This document shows positions 60,314 to 64,000 of a DNA stretch of 64,000 nucleotides, piece after piece (the first letter of the stretch is position 1; each line of letters opens with the position of its first letter). The notes beneath the pieces are model-generated. The model saw only the letters and a program-made list of their open reading frames with translations, did not search any database and had not been told where the DNA came from. Source of the stretch: Rhodoferax ferrireducens (GTDB lineage Bacteria; Pseudomonadota; Gammaproteobacteria; Burkholderiales; Burkholderiaceae_C); the NCBI GenBank assembly GCA_002083775.1, contig MTEI01000005.1, positions 62,001-126,000 of the forward strand, written 5' to 3'. The position numbers and the translations under genes were made by a program.

Positions 60314-60368
60314 CAAAAAATATAGCGTTTAACCATTATAAATAAAGGGCCAGAGCACGATTTGATGC
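60314..60368 (+). repeat. Dispersed palindromic element, intergenic copy upstream of the restriction-methylase
   Basis: It contains ATATAGCGTTTAACCATTAT then AAATAAAGGGCCAGAGCACG and ATTTGATG. The GAGCACGATTT tail is identical to the copy at 55601, on the other side of the same gene and in the same orientation. It ends at the Crp-type regulator's stop codon. Confidence 0.7.
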
Positions 60369-61076
60369 TCAAAACATCCCAGTCCGCAACGCCTGCAAAT
60401 TCAGCACCCGCAAGCCACCGTACTCCACCGCAATCGCCCCCTCAGCGGCCAGGGTGGTCAGGGCTTCATTCACCCGCTGGCGTGACAGGCCGACCAGATA
60501 CGCCAGCTCCTGCTGGGTGATGCGCAGCACCGTGCCCAGGCCGGGGTAGAGCACCGGGTTGAACAACGCGGCCAGGCTGCGCGCGACGCGGATGTTGGGG
60601 TTGCCCATGCGGTCAATTTCGCGGGCGGCAATGAACTGGCCCAGGCGCTCGTTGAGCTGGCGCATCACGAAACGGTTGAAGCCAATCGAGTGGTCCAGCA
60701 GCCAATGGAAGGTATCAATATGCAGCCCGGCCACCATGCTTTTGCGCAGCGCCTGGATGTTGTAGCGGTAGGCTTCACGTTTCAGTGCCGTGCCTTCGCC
60801 AAACCAGCCACCGGGCGGCACGCCGGTGAAGGTCATGGTCTGGCCGTCGACGTTGTCGGCACTCATTTTCAAGAGGCCATCCACCAGGCCAAACCAGTAG
60901 GTGACCGGGCGGCCGGTGCGGCAGATGAAATCGCCCGCTTTGGCGTCGGTGATCTTGAGGTCTTCCACGGCGCGCTCGCGTTCGTCGGGTAGCAGCACCT
61001 TGAGCCACGGAATCACACCCAGCTCGGCGGCTGTCAGGGGGCGGCGGCGTTGCAACAAACTGGCTTCGGTGCTCAT
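60369..61076 (-). CDS. Crp/Fnr-family transcriptional regulator
   Basis: A 235-residue regulator with an N-terminal cyclic-nucleotide-binding-like beta roll (about residues 35-130, PPGGWFGEGTALKREAYRYN) and a C-terminal HTH (ITQQELAYLVGLSRQRVNEALTTLAAEGAI). It lacks the cysteine set of FNR, so it is not an oxygen-sensing iron-sulfur type. The ATG at 61076 with AAAGGA upstream is preferred to 61085. It is divergent from an acyl-CoA ligase and may control the fatty-acid/branched-chain cluster. Confidence 0.86.
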   Translation of the reverse strand: MSTEASLLQRRRPLTAAELGVIPWLKVLLPDERERAVEDLKITDAKAGDFICRTGRPVTYWFGLVDGLLKMSADNVDGQTMTFTGVPPGGWFGEGTALKREAYRYNIQALRKSMVAGLHIDTFHWLLDHSIGFNRFVMRQLNERLGQFIAAREIDRMGNPNIRVARSLAALFNPVLYPGLGTVLRITQQELAYLVGLSRQRVNEALTTLAAEGAIAVEYGGLRVLNLQALRTGMF

Positions 61077-61263
61077 GTGGCGCATCCTTTGGCAGAACAG
61101 GAGGGTGGCAAGGCTGGTGGCACGCAGGGAAAACACCTACCGAGAAGTGGCTGAATTGTCGTCCAAACGACAACATAGCGTCAAATCGGGTCCTATCATT
61201 GCGCCAAGTCAAATGGCCCACCAACGATGTTGGGGCTTGAAGGCATTGGAGACAAGGCAAGCA

Positions 61264-63210
61264 ATGGAAACGACTTTCCCGCAACTACTTCTGAACCACG
61301 CCAGCGCCCGGCCTGCAGATACGGCCATGCGCGAAAAAGAGTACGGCATCTGGCAAGCCATCAGCTGGGCCGACATGGCCGCGCTGGTGGAGCACCTGGC
61401 CTGCGGCCTGCACCAGGCTGGCCTGCGCCAGCACGATCACATGGTGGTGATTGGTGCCAACCGCCCGCGCCTGTACGCCACCATGCTGGCAGTGCAAAGC
61501 CTGGGCGCAGTGCCGATTGCGCTGTACCAGGATGCCGCTGCGCCCGAATGTGTGTTCCCCATCAACAACGCCGAGGTGAGCTTTGCCTTTGCCGAAGACC
61601 AGGAGCAGGTGGATAAGCTGCTGGAAATCCGCGAGCAGTGCCCGCAACTCAATCACATCTACTTTGACGACCCGCGGGGCTTGCGCAACTACGACGAGCC
61701 CGGCCTGGCCGCGCTGGACGAGCTGATTGGCTCCGGCAAAGCCTTTGCCGGCATCCACACCGACTTTTTCAAGGAACAAGTCGCCAAGGTACAGCCCGAC
61801 GACGTGGCCGCCATGTTTTTCACCAGCGGTACCACCGGCAACCCCAAAGGCGTGGTGCACACGCACGACACGCTCTTGAACCGTGCCCGCGCTGGCGCTG
61901 ACTTTGACAAGCTCACCCACAAAGAAGACGTGCTGGCCTACCTGCCGCCAGCCTGGATCGGGCAAAACATCTTTTCATACGCCCAGTGGCTCTCATGTGG
62001 CTACGTGGTGAACTGCCCCGAATCGGCCGCCACGGTGACCATCGACCTGAAAGAAGTGGGCCCAACCTATTACTTTGCGCCGCCGCGCGTGTTTGAAGGC
62101 TTGCTCACCAGTGTGATGATCCGCATGGAAGACGCAGGCACCCTCAAGCGCAAGATGTTTCACTACTTCATGGACGTGGCCAAACGCGTTGGCCCCACCT
62201 TGATGGACGGCAAAACCGTGGGCACGGGCGACCGGCTGCTGTATGCCATGGGTGACTTTCTGGTCTATGGGCCGCTGCGCAACAACTTGGGTTTCAGCCG
62301 GGTGCGCGTGGCCTACACCGCGGGTGAGGCGATTGGGCCAGACCTGTTCAGCTTTTATCGCTCGATTGGCGTGAACCTGAAGCAGCTGTATGGCTCCACC
62401 GAGACCGCCGTGTTTGTCTGCCTGCAGCCGGATCACGAAGCGCGCGCCGATACCGTGGGTGTGCCGTGCAAGGGGGTCGAGATCAAGGTGGCCGACAACG
62501 GCGAGATTCTGGTCAAGTCGCCGGGCTTGCTCAAGGGCTACTTCAAAAACCCCGAAGCCACCGCCGAAGTGCTCACCGCCGAGGGCTGGTACCACACCAG
62601 CGACGCGGGTTTTCTGGACGCGCATGGCCACCTGAAGATCATCGACCGTGTGAAAGACGTGGGCCGCATCCAGGGTGGTGCCAACGACGGCGCCATGTTT
62701 GCCCCAAAGTACGTGGAAAACAAGCTCAAGTTCTTCCAGCACATCAAGGAAGTGGTGGCCTACGGCGACGGGCGCGACAAGGTGTGCGTGATGATCAACA
62801 TCGACTTTGAAGCCGTGGGCAACTGGGCCGAGCGGCGCAACCTGCCGTATGCAGGCTACACCGACCTGGCGCAAAAGCCCGAGGTGTACCAGCTCATCAA
62901 GGAATGTGTGGAAAAAGTCAACGCTGACCTGAGTGTGGACACGCTGCTGGCAGGCAGCCAGGTGAGCCGCTTCTTGGTGTTGCACAAGGAACTGGACGCG
63001 GACGATGGCGAACTCACCCGCACCAACAAGGTTCGCCGCGGCTTCATTGCCGAGAAATACGACGTGCTGATTGACGCGCTCTACGGCGGCAAAACCAGCC
63101 AGTTCATTGAAACCCAGGTCAAGTTTGAAGACGGCCGCACCGGCAAGGTCAGCGCCACGCTGCGCATTGACGACACCAAGACCTTTGCGCCCGTCAAGGC
63201 CGCCGCCTGA
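61264..63210 (+). CDS. Long-chain fatty acid-CoA ligase (FadD15-type)
   Basis: A 648-residue AMP-forming acyl-CoA synthetase. The AMP-binding motif is FFTSGTTGNPKGVVHTH, with LKQLYGSTETAVFVCLQPD, YHTSDAGFLDAHGHLKIIDRVKD and TNKVRRGFIAEKY later. It is a different subfamily from the fragment at the left edge. It starts at ATG 61264 with AAGG upstream and is followed 14 bp later by a LivG-type ABC ATPase. The pairing suggests import and activation of a branched or aromatic acid, inferred from context. Confidence 0.9.
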   Translation: METTFPQLLLNHASARPADTAMREKEYGIWQAISWADMAALVEHLACGLHQAGLRQHDHMVVIGANRPRLYATMLAVQSLGAVPIALYQDAAAPECVFPINNAEVSFAFAEDQEQVDKLLEIREQCPQLNHIYFDDPRGLRNYDEPGLAALDELIGSGKAFAGIHTDFFKEQVAKVQPDDVAAMFFTSGTTGNPKGVVHTHDTLLNRARAGADFDKLTHKEDVLAYLPPAWIGQNIFSYAQWLSCGYVVNCPESAATVTIDLKEVGPTYYFAPPRVFEGLLTSVMIRMEDAGTLKRKMFHYFMDVAKRVGPTLMDGKTVGTGDRLLYAMGDFLVYGPLRNNLGFSRVRVAYTAGEAIGPDLFSFYRSIGVNLKQLYGSTETAVFVCLQPDHEARADTVGVPCKGVEIKVADNGEILVKSPGLLKGYFKNPEATAEVLTAEGWYHTSDAGFLDAHGHLKIIDRVKDVGRIQGGANDGAMFAPKYVENKLKFFQHIKEVVAYGDGRDKVCVMINIDFEAVGNWAERRNLPYAGYTDLAQKPEVYQLIKECVEKVNADLSVDTLLAGSQVSRFLVLHKELDADDGELTRTNKVRRGFIAEKYDVLIDALYGGKTSQFIETQVKFEDGRTGKVSATLRIDDTKTFAPVKAAA

Positions 63211-63224
63211 AAGAAGTTCACCCC

Positions 63225-64000
63225 ATGGCAACCAAACACATCGGTGACGTCATCCTTGACGTCAAAAACATCTCTCTGCGGTTCGGCGGCGTGAAGGCGC
63301 TGACCGACATCAGCTTCAACGTGCGTGAGCATGAGGTGCGCGCCATCATCGGGCCCAACGGCGCGGGCAAAAGTTCGATGCTCAATTGCATCAATGGCGT
63401 TTACCGGCCTACCGAGGGTGCTATTACTTTCAGAGGCAAAACCTTCAGCCACATGGACAGCTACCAGGTGGCCAGCATGGGCATCGGGCGCACCTTCCAG
63501 AATCTGGCGCTGTTCAAGGGCATGAGCGTGATCGACAACATCATGACCGGGCGCAACCTGAAGATCAAAAGCAACCTGTTCATGCAGGCGCTGCGTATTG
63601 GCCCGGCCCAGCGCGAAGAGGAGATGCACCGCGAGTTTGTTGAACACATCATCGATTTTCTGGAAATCCAGGCGTTTCGCAAAACCCCGGTGGGCCAGCT
63701 GCCCTACGGCCTGCAAAAACGCGTCGACCTGGGCCGCGCGCTGGCGATGGAGCCGCAACTGCTGCTGCTGGACGAACCCATGGCCGGCATGAACGTGGAA
63801 GAAAAACAGGACATGAGCCGCTTTGTGCTGGATGTGAACGAAGAGTTTGGCACCACCATCGTACTCATCGAGCACGACATGGGTGTGGTGATGGACATCT
63901 CTGACCGCGTGGTGGTGCTGGACTACGGCAAGAAGATTGGTGACGGCACGCCGGATGAAGTGCGCACCAACGAAGAAGTTATCAGTGCCTATTTGGGTAC
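63225..64000 (+). CDS. livG: LivG-type ABC transporter ATP-binding protein (runs off window)
   Basis: The visible 258 codons cover almost the full ATPase of a branched-chain amino-acid-type (HAAT) transporter. Walker A is GPNGAGKSS, the Q-loop GRTFQNLALFKGM, the signature region LPYGLQKRVDLGRAL (a PYG variant of LSGGQ), Walker B LLLLDEPMAGMN and the H-loop VLIEHDMGVVMDI. The sequence GDGTPDEVRTNEEVISAYLG is the typical near-terminal part. Permeases and LivF probably follow outside the window. Confidence 0.92.
   Translation, partial: MATKHIGDVILDVKNISLRFGGVKALTDISFNVREHEVRAIIGPNGAGKSSMLNCINGVYRPTEGAITFRGKTFSHMDSYQVASMGIGRTFQNLALFKGMSVIDNIMTGRNLKIKSNLFMQALRIGPAQREEEMHREFVEHIIDFLEIQAFRKTPVGQLPYGLQKRVDLGRALAMEPQLLLLDEPMAGMNVEEKQDMSRFVLDVNEEFGTTIVLIEHDMGVVMDISDRVVVLDYGKKIGDGTPDEVRTNEEVISAYLG

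Noticed and set aside
1..64000. tRNA, rRNA, CRISPR arrays, IS elements or prophage genes
   Set aside because: Looked for T-loop motifs, regular spaced repeats, transposase and integrase signatures; none found by eye.

Overview
The window looks like chromosome from a betaproteobacterium of the order Burkholderiales, most likely family Comamonadaceae (Rhodoferax/Polaromonas-like). This is inferred from family-typical gene neighbourhoods (hprK-fur-bamE-dapB, leuS-lptE-holA-proA, argS-SPOR-dsbA, lptA-lptB-rpoN), a proteobacterial-type gshA, moderately high GC, and a dispersed palindromic repeat of a kind I associate with this family. No rRNA, tRNA, CRISPR array, phage or transposase gene was recognised.

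Layout. 1-16.9 kb is core metabolism and envelope: acyl-CoA ligase fragment, MTA/SAH nucleosidase, corA, hpf-ptsN-hprK, fur, bamE, dapB, exbB-exbD, leuS, lptE, a divergent ocd/Lrp-type pair wedged before holA, proA and gshA. 17-21 kb holds kup and gshB, so the two glutathione-synthesis genes flank a potassium transporter. 21-26 kb holds a class II amidotransferase, a FimV-like protein and malate synthase G with two small downstream genes. 26-37.5 kb holds a CaiB-type CoA-transferase, a LysR regulator, argS, a SPOR protein, dsbA, the tightly coupled lptA-lptB-rpoN-rRNA methyltransferase-PIN series, and a YecA/SEC-C protein. 37.5-45.9 kb is metabolic and accessory: an SDR, two alpha/beta hydrolases, an NTF2-like protein, an Lrp-type regulator divergent from methionine gamma-lyase, a PocR-PAS-GGDEF-EAL protein and an orphan small gene. 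46-52 kb is one six-gene run encoding two complete TRAP transporters.

52.9-60.4 kb is an accessory/defence island: two Xre/RES toxin-antitoxin pairs around a DUF305 gene, then a 1499-residue type IIG-like restriction-methylase. 60.4-64 kb is a Crp/Fnr regulator divergent from an acyl-CoA ligase and a LivG-type ABC ATPase that runs off the end.

The most striking signal is not a gene. A short palindromic element of about 50-65 bp recurs at least thirteen times in 64 kb, on both strands. Its arms resemble AGCTACTAGCCCTTAT and ATAAGGGCTAGAGGC, followed by an A/T-rich ATTTT. Some copies fill intergenic spacers (one forms an 11-bp perfect hairpin between convergent genes). Many lie inside reading frames without breaking them (exbB, leuS, proA, rpoN, rRNA methyltransferase twice, PIN protein, lipase-like protein, restriction-methylase), adding about 20 residues to essential proteins. 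Same-direction copies also bracket the toxin-antitoxin block and the restriction-methylase gene, which suggests the element marks or makes cassette boundaries.
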